DNA of 64,000 bases. Source: Candidatus Binatia bacterium (GTDB lineage Bacteria; Desulfobacterota; Binatia; UBA9968; JAJDTQ01). Position 1 is the first letter of the stretch; every line of letters starts with the position of its first letter. Shown one piece after another: positions 10,964 to 18,870 of this stretch. Location of the stretch: assembly GCA_951813575.1 (NCBI GenBank), contig OX638375.1, forward strand, positions 2,991,042-3,055,041, read 5' to 3'. The notes below the pieces were generated by a model. The model was not told the origin of the DNA, searched no databases, and was given only the letters and a program-made list of their open reading frames with translations. The position numbers and the translations under genes were made by a program.

Positions 10964-11498
10964 AGCTGCAAAACGCAAGGGTACGGCTCTCCTGGCCGTG
11001 ATGAACGAGAACTGCACGAGTTGCGCCGGGTCGCCCCTGTGCGAGGTCCACTGCCCGGTGGACGACTGCATCAACCTCCTCTACGAGGAGATGCCCGGAG
11101 GCGGCCTCAAGCCCTACCGGGTGTGGGTGGACAACGAGAAGTGCATCGGCTGCCAGATGTGCTACAGCGACGACCTCACCAAGATCCACGAGCACAAGAC
11201 CACCGGCGTGGTCTACTTCGAATACGGCAACCGCATGTACGATGCCAACAAGAAGCTCCTGGAGAAGGAGCAGGAGCCCAAGAAGAGCGAGCTCCAGCTC
11301 ATCGGCACCGACTCCGAGGACCGCCTCGACAAGAAGATCTGCCCCTGGGACGCCATCAGCATGGTGGAATACGAGGACGCCCTCTTGCTTTCCAAGCTCT
11401 ACTACGACCCCGCGCTCATCTCCACCGAAGACGGCGTCTATTCCATCGACGACAAGGGCAAGGAGGAGTTGGAGGACCGGCAGATGGAGGGGTTTTAG
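10956..11498 (+). CDS. 4Fe-4S dicluster-type ferredoxin, 180 aa
   Basis: The N-terminal part has C20, C23, C29 and C33 followed by Pro34, with an extra C38. A second set is C63-x2-C66-x2-C69. The usual fourth ligand with a following proline is missing from that spot, and a lone C129-P130 (KKICPWDAI) lies 60 residues further on and could complete the cluster. The insertion between is charged and ends a beta-rich stretch. This split arrangement resembles ferredoxin-like subunits of redox complexes rather than small soluble ferredoxins. It is the last gene of a three-gene overlapping set with no catalytic partner visible in the window. Confidence 0.85.
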   Translation: MAEAAKRKGTALLAVMNENCTSCAGSPLCEVHCPVDDCINLLYEEMPGGGLKPYRVWVDNEKCIGCQMCYSDDLTKIHEHKTTGVVYFEYGNRMYDANKKLLEKEQEPKKSELQLIGTDSEDRLDKKICPWDAISMVEYEDALLLSKLYYDPALISTEDGVYSIDDKGKEELEDRQMEGF

Positions 11499-11567
11499 AG
11501 GAGGTGGTTTGCCGAGTTCGGCGTCTCCCGCGGAACTTCTGGTGTCTGAGCCGCACGCTCACAGTGA

Positions 11568-12862
11568 GGCTATAATTCTGTCGTCCAACTCCTTACGCAC
11601 CTCTCCAAGACTGCGACCCTTGGAGACTTCCTCCAGAATTGTGGAGAGGAGGTCGCGCACCGACTGCCCAACTACGACAACGTCGGCTACGCGGATTTGT
11701 CCGATTTCTTTTACGTGTGGTTACGTCGCACCCTCGCGCCAGTGTTTCCGGATCTCTTCGCCACCGTAGCCGTACCAAAGGCAGATGAATTGGTCGCCAC
11801 TCCCTACTGTCATGGTAGTAAGAAAAAGCGGAGGCATTCTTGTCAAGGGAATGACTGAAGCCATGCGCCGTCTCGTCGAGCAAGTGCACTCTGGTTTCCC
11901 AGTATCCATCTACTACGCTTTCAAGCAGTCCGAGATCACAGGCAACGCTGGTATCACCAGCACGGGTTGGGAGACTTTTCTGGCAGCAGTGATCGAAGCG
12001 GGTTTCGCTGTCACCGGCACTTGGCCGATGCGAACAGAACGGGGCGGACGCATGATGGGTATCGGCACCAATGCCCTTGCATCCAGCATCGTCCTCGTTT
12101 GCCGTCAGCGCCCGGACGACGCCCGGCTGGCCACCCGCAGGGAGTTCGTGGCAGCGTTGAAAGCCGAACTGCCCACCGCCCTGGCCCACCTCCAGGCGGG
12201 CAACATCGCTCCGGTTGATCTTGCCTAGGCGGCCATCGGGCCGGGGATGGCGGTATATACCCGCTATGCCAAGGTGCTGGACGCCGAGGGCAAGCCGGTT
12301 CCTGTCAGGGGTGCCTTGGCGCTTATCAACCAGACGCTTGACGAGAGACTGGCGGAGCGAGAAGGGGAGCTTGAGGCGGACAGCCGCTGGGCGTTGGCAT
12401 GGTTCGATCAGCACGGTTTCGACGAGGGAGAGTACGGCGATGCCGAGACGCTTTCCAAGGCCATGAATACGGCCATCGCGGGCCTTGCCGAAGGAGGCGT
12501 CGTGGCCTCCGGCGCGGGCAGGGTGAGGCTTCTGCGGCCGAAGGAATTGGCCGAGGATTGGGATCCCACCGCCGATTCACGGGTTACGGCCTGGGAAGTG
12601 GTCCACCAACTCGTGCGTGTTCTTGAGAGTGGTGGCGAAGAGGACGCAGCAACCCTCCTTCAGCGCCTCGGAGGCCTCGCGGAAAACCGCGCGGGAGCTG
12701 GCCTATCGACTCTACAGCATCGCGGAGCGCAAGGGGCGGGCTGCAGTGGCTCTTTCCTATAATTCTCTGGTCCAGAGTTGGCCCGAGATTGCACGGCTGG
12801 CGCGGCACGGAGCTTCGGTGCAACAACCAGAGTTGTTCGGTGATGCGGAGACTTCAACCTGA
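11568..12862 (+). pseudogene. decayed C-terminal part of a DUF1156 adenine-specific DNA methylase
   Basis: Three reading-frame pieces join into one homologous stretch. Frame one (11568 to about 11830) reads [16 protein letters not shown] and [18 protein letters not shown]. The sequence then shifts to a second frame beginning [18 protein letters not shown], consistent with two single-base losses near 11825-11840. An in-frame TAG at 12226-12228 interrupts PVDLA and AAIGPGMAVYTRYAKV, probably a CAG-to-TAG change. A third break near 12680-12695 shifts to TARELAYRLYSIAERKG. Intact DUF1156 proteins are roughly 900-1000 residues; the N-terminal half with the methylase core is absent. Assembly error cannot explain all breaks plus the missing half. 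Confidence 0.8.
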
Positions 12863-12904
12863 TTCCGGTAATGCAGGATCTGGTACGACTGCGGCTGTAG
12901 CGAC

Positions 12905-12937
12905 GGCCAAAATCTTTAACCTGAAGGGTTAATGGCC
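12905..12937. promoter_or_regulatory. inverted repeat upstream of higB, candidate HigA operator
   Basis: A perfect inverted repeat TTAACC-TGAAG-GGTTAA spans 12916-12932, with a further outer pair GGCCA/TGGCC at 12905-12909 and 12933-12937. It ends 15 bases before the higB start. HigA-type antitoxins repress their own operon by binding such palindromes, so this is a reasonable operator candidate (inference). Confidence 0.5.
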
Positions 12938-12951
12938 TTGACATCTCGTGC

Positions 12952-13290
12952 ATGGAAATATATTTCAAGAACACACGACTGAGGAAGCAACTGACGGACG
13001 AAAAGGCAATGGTCGCCAAGCACGGGCCCAAGCGAGCAAGGCTACTCCAACAGCGGCTTTCCGAGATCGAGGCGTCAGCGAATCTCGACGTCCTCAGCCG
13101 GCTTCCTGGGCCGCGGTTTCATCCGCTCAGGAAAAACCGTAGGGGACAGCTATCGGTTGACCTCGATCACCCCTATCGGTTGCTCTTTGTTCCAGAGCAC
13201 AATCCCGTCCCCGAGCTTCCTTCAGGCGGGATGGACCTCCGGGCAATCACCAAGGTAGTCATCATCGAAATCACGGATACCCATGAGTAA
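12952..13290 (+). CDS. higB: HigB/RelE-family toxin
   Basis: A 112-residue basic protein of the RelE/HigB fold. It begins with the strand MEIYFKN, then an Arg/Lys-rich helix, the LPGPRFHPLRKNRRGQLSVDL segment and a C-terminal VVIIEITD strand. These are typical ribosome-dependent mRNA interferase features. It overlaps the following XRE/ImmA antitoxin by 8 bases, the toxin-first order of HigBA systems. It sits between remnants of two degenerated defence genes but is itself intact, suggesting it has been retained as an addiction module. Confidence 0.85.
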   Translation: MEIYFKNTRLRKQLTDEKAMVAKHGPKRARLLQQRLSEIEASANLDVLSRLPGPRFHPLRKNRRGQLSVDLDHPYRLLFVPEHNPVPELPSGGMDLRAITKVVIIEITDTHE

Positions 13291-14377
13291 GTCAGAATTC
13301 ACTCCCGACTATGCTGTCCCGCCAGGCGAGACCCTGCTCGAAACCATCCGGGCGTTGGGATTGACGCAGAAGGAACTTGCTGCGCGCATGGGACGCCCGG
13401 TCAAGACCATCAATGAGATCATCAAGGGTGTGGCAGCCATTACCGCCGAGACGTCCCTACAACTAGAGAAAGTGACGGGGGTTGCGGCTTCGTTCTGGAA
13501 CAATGCGGAGACCAGTTACCGTGAGAGGTTGGCGCGTTTGAAGGAGCGACGCCGGATCGAGACTCAAACGCAGTGGTTGAGGTGCTTCTCGTACAGGAAG
13601 ATGGTCGAACTGGAGTTGGTGCCGCTACTATCCGGAAAGCATGAGCGGGTCGAGAGTCTGCTGCAGTTTTTCGGTGTAGCCTCCGAAGCGCAGTGGCAAA
13701 CCGCCTATGAACGTCTCACGGGAGCTGCTCGTGAGGCCGCGGGACTCAAGAGCGAGATAGGGGACCTGAGCGCTTGGCTGAGGGCCGGGGAATTGGCCGC
13801 GCGGCAAAGAGACTGTGAGCGCTACAGCGCGACGCGGTTCAAGCAGACGTTGTCGAAACTCCGGCTGCTGACGCAGCACAGTCCACCCGATGTGTGGGCT
13901 GAAGTCTGCCGGCTCTGCGCGGAGGTCGGTGTCGTGGTGGTGTTGGTACCCGAGTTGCCCAAGACCCATGTCTACGGATTCACTCGCTGGTTGACCAAGG
14001 ACAAGGCGTTGCTGCAGCTCAGTCTGCGTTACAAGACCGACGATGTTCTGTGGTTTACTTTCTTCCACGAGGCGGCTCATATCCTTCTCCACGGCAAGAA
14101 GGACATCTTTTTCGAATTCCGTGAGTCGGCTGATCCAAAGGAAGCCGTGGCCAACCAATGGGCTGCGAACTTCCTCATCCCGGAGAGGTCCTGGGCCGGT
14201 TTTGTGGAGGCGCTGCCGGCTCGGATTTCCAAGAACGCGGTTAGAGACTTCGCTGCAGCAGAAGGCATAGCTCCGGGAATCGTGGTGGGCAGGCTACAGA
14301 AGGAAAAGCGGCTGAGCTATTCGTTCCTCAACGATCTGAAGCACAGACTTGTGATCGACTGGTCTTCCGCCGACTAA
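13283..14377 (+). CDS. higA: HigA-type antitoxin fused to ImmA/IrrE metallopeptidase domain
   Basis: A 364-residue two-domain protein. Residues about 14-70 form an XRE helix-turn-helix (LGLTQKELAARMGRPVKTIN). The C-terminal half is a COG2856/ImmA-like zinc peptidase with HEAAH at residues 262-266 and a downstream NQWAANFLIP helix. Such long HigA proteins bind DNA, and the peptidase domain may respond to stress or process the partner; its role in this family is not settled. It pairs with the upstream HigB through an 8-base overlap. Base composition is lower in GC than the flanking core genes, consistent with an acquired island. Confidence 0.88.
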   Translation: MSKSEFTPDYAVPPGETLLETIRALGLTQKELAARMGRPVKTINEIIKGVAAITAETSLQLEKVTGVAASFWNNAETSYRERLARLKERRRIETQTQWLRCFSYRKMVELELVPLLSGKHERVESLLQFFGVASEAQWQTAYERLTGAAREAAGLKSEIGDLSAWLRAGELAARQRDCERYSATRFKQTLSKLRLLTQHSPPDVWAEVCRLCAEVGVVVVLVPELPKTHVYGFTRWLTKDKALLQLSLRYKTDDVLWFTFFHEAAHILLHGKKDIFFEFRESADPKEAVANQWAANFLIPERSWAGFVEALPARISKNAVRDFAAAEGIAPGIVVGRLQKEKRLSYSFLNDLKHRLVIDWSSAD

Positions 14378-14463
14378 GCCATTCTCCCACCACGAACAGA
14401 CTTGTCGGCCTGACACGAAGAGTCGATCGCCGGCTATCCTGACCAAGAGGACCGAGGCGACCT

Positions 14464-14523
14464 ATGGCAATCACGAACCACGAACGTGTGGGCAAAGCGA
14501 TGGACCTTCTCCGGGCGGGTTAA
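14464..14523 (+). pseudogene. N-terminal remnant of a DUF499/Swt1-HEPN-type defence gene
   Basis: An ATG opens MAITNHERVGKAMDLLRAG and ends at a TAA after 19 residues. This peptide matches, from memory of the family, the conserved start of large DUF499/Swt1-type HEPN-ATPase proteins that neighbour DUF1156 methylases. The rest of the gene (over 1000 residues normally) is absent; 14524-14700 shows nothing recognisable. Its position downstream of the DUF1156 remnant supports a common origin. Confidence is limited by the short match. Confidence 0.55.
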
Positions 14524-14703
14524 AACTGATAGAGAACCGGAGTTGGTCGAAACTGGGGTTTTCTATCGACGTACCATCGTCGCGAGACATTTTGATACTG
14601 GTGGCCAAGCCGGCCAAATAGAATGCCTTAACGCAGGTTAAAGCGTCATCGGTTTCAAATATAGGGTGGCTGTGCTCGGGTAGACACTGGGCGTACGGGA
14701 CAG

Positions 14704-14994
14704 CTAGGAGGCCAATGCCCGGGCAACCGCTCGCGGATTCTTCGCCGCGACCCTCAACAGGGCACGCGCCGGCCCGTCCGGCCGGCGGCGTCCTTGCTCC
14801 CAGTTCTGAAGTGTTGCGACGCTGACGCCGATCATGAGGGCGAACTCTTGCTGGGACTGCTTTAACTGGGCACGAATGGCACGAACGTCTTCCGGAACGA
14901 AGTCGGTCACCCGGCTAGGGGTGAGTTCCCCTCGGCGAATGGCGCCAGCCTCCTTGACGCTTGCCACCAACCGGTCGAAGTCCTTTTGTTTCAT
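14704..14994 (-). CDS. XRE/NadS-like antitoxin
   Basis: A 96-residue helix-turn-helix protein. The DNA-binding core is about residues 45-85 (SQQEFALMIGVSVATLQNWE followed by QGRRRPDGPARALL). The ATG at 14994 overlaps the toxin stop in the usual ATGA arrangement, so the pair was translationally coupled. It resembles NadS-type HTH antitoxins paired with RelE-like toxins. Because of a frameshift in the toxin gene (see 15110-15114), this frame is now also open upstream, producing a 207-codon reading frame from 15327. Confidence 0.8.
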   Translation of the reverse strand: MKQKDFDRLVASVKEAGAIRRGELTPSRVTDFVPEDVRAIRAQLKQSQQEFALMIGVSVATLQNWEQGRRRPDGPARALLRVAAKNPRAVARALAS

Positions 14995-15327
14995 TTGAAT
15001 CCCTCCTCGACCAATCGTCGCAGGATCACGGTCTGTCGATGGGTCAGGTCGTCCTGGTCTTTCTTGCGATACAGGGTCAGCATGAAAAAAGTTTCGGATC
15101 TCGCTTCCCAAAAAGTAGATGACTCGCAGCCCGCCGCGCTTTCCCATACCGGCTCGGCGCCAGCGCATCTTGCGCAAACCTCCAGAACCTTGAATAAGGG
15201 CACCCTGCGCTGGGCGAAACAGTAGGGCCAGTTGTAGTTGCCTGTATTCGTCCAACGACAACTTATGTTCGATGTCTTCCGTGAAGAGAGAAGTTTCGAT
15301 GAAGCGCACGGTTTTATTGTACGCCAC
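14991..15327 (-). pseudogene. RelE-like toxin, frameshifted in a 5-T run
   Basis: The start MAYNKTVRFIETSLF reads in one frame to GGLRVIYF. The family continuation WEARSETFFMLTLYRKKDQ is in another frame, so an extra T in the coding-strand TTTTT run (15110-15114) breaks the gene. Correcting it gives a toxin of normal length (about 111 aa) ending in EEGFK, whose TGA overlaps the antitoxin ATG. As read, the toxin N-terminus runs into the antitoxin frame as a 207-residue fusion. This may be loss of function, an assembly error or slippage on the run. Confidence 0.7.
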
Positions 15328-15492
15328 TGGCGTAGCTGCTGCAAGCGTTCGGGTGGGTGACCAGCGTGAGAAAAGGGCGGGATCGGGGGATTCTGAGTAG
15401 CCCGGCCCATAGAAGCCCGAAAGGCCTTCTTGCCGGAAACCCCGGATTGCCCAAAGTCTATCGGACCGAGGAGGTACGCAGCGACGACGGGC
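15328..15492. other. intergenic region, no gene
   Basis: No convincing coding frame or RNA gene is seen. It separates the toxin-antitoxin island from hisG and contains GC-rich imperfect palindromes but no clear T-tract terminator for hisG. Confidence 0.4.
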
Positions 15493-16383
15493 TCAGATCA
15501 CCTTGTTCAGCGGGTACTCCACGATCCCGACGGCGCCGGCTCGCGTGAGCTCGGGGATGAGCTCGCGGACCACGTCCTCGGCGATGATGCTTTCCACCGA
15601 GAACCACTTCTTTCCCTTCAGGGCCGGGGTGTCGTAGAGGGTCGCGACGGTCGGCGCGGTGACGCTGGGGATCAGCTCGATGATCTTCTCCAGGTCGTCA
15701 TCCATCACGTTCATCTTGATGCCCACCTTGTGCTCGGCGGCCAGGGCGCCCTGGAGCAGCATGCTGATCTGCTCGATCTTGGCGTGCTTCCAGGGGTCCT
15801 GCCAGGCGTCCTTGTTGGCGATGAGCTGGGGCGCGGACTCCAGCAGGTCGGTGACGATGCGGAGGCCGTGGGCGCGGATGGTGCCTCCGGTCTCGGTGAC
15901 CTCGACGATGGCGTCGGCCAGACCTTCGGCGGCCTTGGCCTCGGTGGCGCCCCAGGAGAACTCCACGTCCACCGGCGTGTCATGTGCCTCGAACAGGCGC
16001 CGGGTGAAGTTGACCATCTCGGTGGCGACCTTCTTGCCCTTGAGGTCCTCGATCTTCTGCACCGGCGAGTCGCGGGGCACGGCCAGCACCCAGCGCGTGG
16101 GCCGGAAGCTGGTCTTGGCGTAGACCAGCTCGGTGATGTACTCGACCTCCGAGTCGTTCTCCTGGATCCAGTCCCTGCCGGTGATGCCGGCGTCCAGGGT
16201 ACCGTCCTCCACGTAGCGGGACATCTCCTGCGCGCGCACCACGCTGCAGTTCAGGGACTTGTCGTCGATGGAAGGGAAGTAGCTCCGGTCCATCCCGGTG
16301 ATCTTCCATCCCGACTTGCGGAACAGCTCGATGGTGGACTTCTCCAGGCTTCCCTTGGGGAGCCCCAGCTTGAGTTGACTCAC
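15493..16383 (-). CDS. hisG: ATP phosphoribosyltransferase HisG, long form
   Basis: A 296-residue enzyme catalysing the first step of histidine synthesis, PRPP + ATP to phosphoribosyl-ATP. The N-terminal LKLGLPKGSLEKSTIELF and DAGITGRDW motifs are typical. The C-terminal extension of about 80 residues is the histidine-binding regulatory domain of the long (hexameric) form, which does not need HisZ. The start is the GTG at 16383, which overlaps the hisI stop as GTGA; this fits family alignments, while longer upstream frames are shadows of hisI. Confidence 0.95.
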   Translation of the reverse strand: MSQLKLGLPKGSLEKSTIELFRKSGWKITGMDRSYFPSIDDKSLNCSVVRAQEMSRYVEDGTLDAGITGRDWIQENDSEVEYITELVYAKTSFRPTRWVLAVPRDSPVQKIEDLKGKKVATEMVNFTRRLFEAHDTPVDVEFSWGATEAKAAEGLADAIVEVTETGGTIRAHGLRIVTDLLESAPQLIANKDAWQDPWKHAKIEQISMLLQGALAAEHKVGIKMNVMDDDLEKIIELIPSVTAPTVATLYDTPALKGKKWFSVESIIAEDVVRELIPELTRAGAVGIVEYPLNKVI

Positions 16384-16778
16384 TTGTTGTAGACCTCCTC
16401 GGGGTCGAAGACCTTCTCGGCGCACACCTCCCAGTCGGCGCCGTCGTCGCGGCGGAAGAAGCAGGTGCGGTAGCCCATGTGGCAGGCGCCGCCGCCCTGC
16501 TGGTCGATCTTGAGGATGAGCGTGTCGTTGTCGCAGTCCACCAGGATGTCGTGGACCACCTGGAAGTGGCCGGACTCCTCGCCCTTGAGCCACAGCTTGT
16601 CCCGGGAACGGCTGTAGTAGTGGGCCTTGCCGGTTTCGCGTGTGAGGTTGAAGGCCTGTTCGTTCATGTAGGCCAGCATGAGGACGTCCAGGGTCTCGTG
16701 GTCCTGCACCACCACCGGCACGATCCCTCCGCCCTTGGCAAAATCGATGGTCTCCATTCGGGTCTCTACCCCTTTCAT
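16380..16778 (-). CDS. hisI: phosphoribosyl-AMP cyclohydrolase HisI
   Basis: A 132-residue metal-dependent enzyme of histidine synthesis (third step). The zinc/magnesium-binding motifs CDNDTLIL and GGGACHMGYRTCFFR are present. The second Met (start 16757, METIDFAKGGG) may be the true start, since AAAGGGG lies 11 bases before it. It lacks the HisE pyrophosphatase domain, so HisE must be separate. It is coupled to hisG by a 4-base overlap. The cutA gene is divergent, with the promoter region in 16779-16950. Confidence 0.95.
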   Translation of the reverse strand: MKGVETRMETIDFAKGGGIVPVVVQDHETLDVLMLAYMNEQAFNLTRETGKAHYYSRSRDKLWLKGEESGHFQVVHDILVDCDNDTLILKIDQQGGGACHMGYRTCFFRRDDGADWEVCAEKVFDPEEVYNK

Positions 16779-16950
16779 GAAATCTGTCTTCGGGAATGCG
16801 CTACGATCCCGCGGCAGCGGGAGTGCGACAGGCTGGAACAGCCCTTTGTCACTGGCTCACACTATGCAAAACACGAAATTAAACATACAAAGGTTGGGCG
16901 CGCAAACGGACGCGTAACAGCCTGATTCTGATGAGATTTGGAGCAGTCAC

Positions 16951-17271
16951 ATGAGCGAATTCCTGGTTGTCTACATCACCGCGTCGGGTGACAACGCCAA
17001 GGATCTGGCGAGCGCGCTGGTGCGGGAAAAGCTCGCCGCCTGCGTCAACCGCGTGCCGGCGGTCGAGTCCACCTACACCTGGGAAGGCCGGGTGGAGCGC
17101 GACACCGAGGACCTGCTCATCGTCAAGACCCGGGCCGACCTCTTCGACCGCCTCAAGCAGAGGGTCCAGGCCCTCCACGACTACGACGTCCCCGAAATCA
17201 TCGGCGTCCCCATCGACCACGGGAGCGAGAGCTACCTGGAGTGGATGGCGGCCACGTTGTCCAAGGATTGA
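16951..17271 (+). CDS. cutA: CutA divalent-ion tolerance family protein
   Basis: A 106-residue protein of the trimeric CutA1 family. It carries the hallmark AACVNRVPAVESTYTWEG segment and the C-terminal VPIDHGSESYLEWM. CutA was named for copper tolerance in E. coli but its biochemical role is unsettled. The ATG follows a GATTTGGAGCAGTCAC leader with a modest GGAG ribosome binding site. It stands alone, divergent from hisI and 107 bases before the UbiD-family gene. Confidence 0.95.
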   Translation: MSEFLVVYITASGDNAKDLASALVREKLAACVNRVPAVESTYTWEGRVERDTEDLLIVKTRADLFDRLKQRVQALHDYDVPEIIGVPIDHGSESYLEWMAATLSKD

Positions 17272-17378
17272 CCCGAGGACGCGCACAAGCGCGGGAAACC
17301 GGCAAAACTTGCGCTCGTGGCCGCCATTGTCTAAGTGTCCTGTATCCGAAGCAAATCACCAATCAGGGAGTACGAACC

Positions 17379-18758
17379 ATGAGAGACCTCCAGGAATTCA
17401 TCGCGGAAGAAGAGAGCAGGCGTCCCGGCGACGTGATCCGGGTGAAGGAGCCCATCGACCCCAACAAGTGCGAGACCATCGCCTTCTTGAAGCACCTCGA
17501 CGACCGCGGGCTTGAGAAGATGGTGCTGTTCGAGAACGTCACGACGCTGGAAGGGAAGCCGTCGCCGTTCCCGCTTTTCTACAACCCCTGGGTCAGCCGG
17601 CAGTTTTGCGCCGACGGCATCGGCATGGGCGACCTCACCTCCAAGATGGCGTTGAGCCTCGAGGTCTCGCGGCTGGAGAAGGAGAAGGGAGACACCGAGG
17701 TCATCGCGCCCGACAGCGCCCTGTGTCAGCAGGTGGTGGTGAAGGGGTCGGACGTGGATCTGGCGAAGTTTCCCATCCCCATGCACCACGATCTGGACAT
17801 CGGCCCCTACTGGACCATGGCCTGTGTCATGAAGGGCGAGTCGGCGCCGTTCTACGACATCACGTTCACCAAGAACCTCTATTACGACGGCCGCACCATG
17901 AGCTTCTCGGCCCACAAGCACCACCACCTGGAAGCCATCGTCACCGAGAACGAGGCCAAGGAGCAGCGGGCGCCGGTGATCATCGTGCTGGGACACCACC
18001 CGGCCTTCTACTTCTCGTCCTGCTGCATGACGCCCTACGGCAACGACGACTACCAGAGCGCCGCGGCGTTCATGCATGAACCGCTCAGGCTGACGCCGTC
18101 GGTCACCTGGGGAGAGGACTTCCTCGTGCCCGCGGACGCCGAGATCATCATCGAGGGCGAGGTGCCCCCCAACGTACGCCGGTCCCAGAACCCCTTCGGC
18201 GAGGTGCTGGGCTACTACCAGGTGACCATGGACGTGCCCATCGTGGAGGTCACCGCCATCACCCACCGCAAGAACGCCATACTCCAGGATATCTGGGCCG
18301 GCCAGAAGGACCACTGGAACCTGGGCGGCATCACCAAGGAAGGCAGCGTCTACAACTCCATCAAGCGCAACATCCAGGGCCTCAAGGCCATCCACCTGCC
18401 GCCCTCGGGCTGCGGCCGGGTGATCTGCTACATCTCCATCGACAAGAAGTTCCCCAACGAGCCCAAGAAGGCGGCCATGCAGGCCTTCGCCGACATGCCC
18501 AACCTCAAGCTGTGCGTGGTGGTGGACGACGACGTGGACGTTTTCAACGAGCGCGAGGTGCTGTGGGCGGTGGGCACCCGCACCCACTGGGACCGGGACC
18601 TCGACGTCATCCGGGAGGTCCAGAACTTCCGCGGCTGGCTCGGCGACAGCGTCGCCGTGGTGGACGCCACCAAGCCCCTGGAAGGCGAGTTCCCCATCCG
18701 CAACGAGGTGCCGCTGGAAGCCATGAAGCGGGTGGACGTGAGCAAGTACGTGGGCTGA
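17379..18758 (+). CDS. UbiD-family (prenylated-FMN) decarboxylase
   Basis: A 459-residue protein of the UbiD family, which carries out reversible decarboxylation of aromatic or unsaturated acids with prenylated FMN. Family signatures include the NPFGEVLGYY segment with its Arg/Glu context (RRSQNPFGE). GGGAG at 17366-17370 lies 8 bases before the ATG at 17379 and fixes the start; the upstream open frame is not coding. No UbiX prenyltransferase or aromatic pathway gene is beside it, so the substrate is unknown. It could be a non-ubiquinone member such as a phenolic or heteroaromatic acid decarboxylase. Confidence 0.92.
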   Translation: MRDLQEFIAEEESRRPGDVIRVKEPIDPNKCETIAFLKHLDDRGLEKMVLFENVTTLEGKPSPFPLFYNPWVSRQFCADGIGMGDLTSKMALSLEVSRLEKEKGDTEVIAPDSALCQQVVVKGSDVDLAKFPIPMHHDLDIGPYWTMACVMKGESAPFYDITFTKNLYYDGRTMSFSAHKHHHLEAIVTENEAKEQRAPVIIVLGHHPAFYFSSCCMTPYGNDDYQSAAAFMHEPLRLTPSVTWGEDFLVPADAEIIIEGEVPPNVRRSQNPFGEVLGYYQVTMDVPIVEVTAITHRKNAILQDIWAGQKDHWNLGGITKEGSVYNSIKRNIQGLKAIHLPPSGCGRVICYISIDKKFPNEPKKAAMQAFADMPNLKLCVVVDDDVDVFNEREVLWAVGTRTHWDRDLDVIREVQNFRGWLGDSVAVVDATKPLEGEFPIRNEVPLEAMKRVDVSKYVG

Positions 18759-18870
18759 TACGCTGTGTCACATTCGACGTGCGGATAAAGAGAACCGACG
18801 ACTCCCAACAGCCGGTGCTAGAAGATCGTCCGAAGCTTGTAGGCACGAGTTCAAAGCGAGGACTGGACCG

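Noticed and set aside
12938..12966. Sigma-70 promoter with TTGACA for higB
   Set aside because: The matching -10 position would fall after the higB start codon, so the match is probably chance.
17241..17378. Extended start for the UbiD-family protein
   Set aside because: ATG 17379 has a good ribosome site and the upstream residues overlap cutA and show no family similarity.
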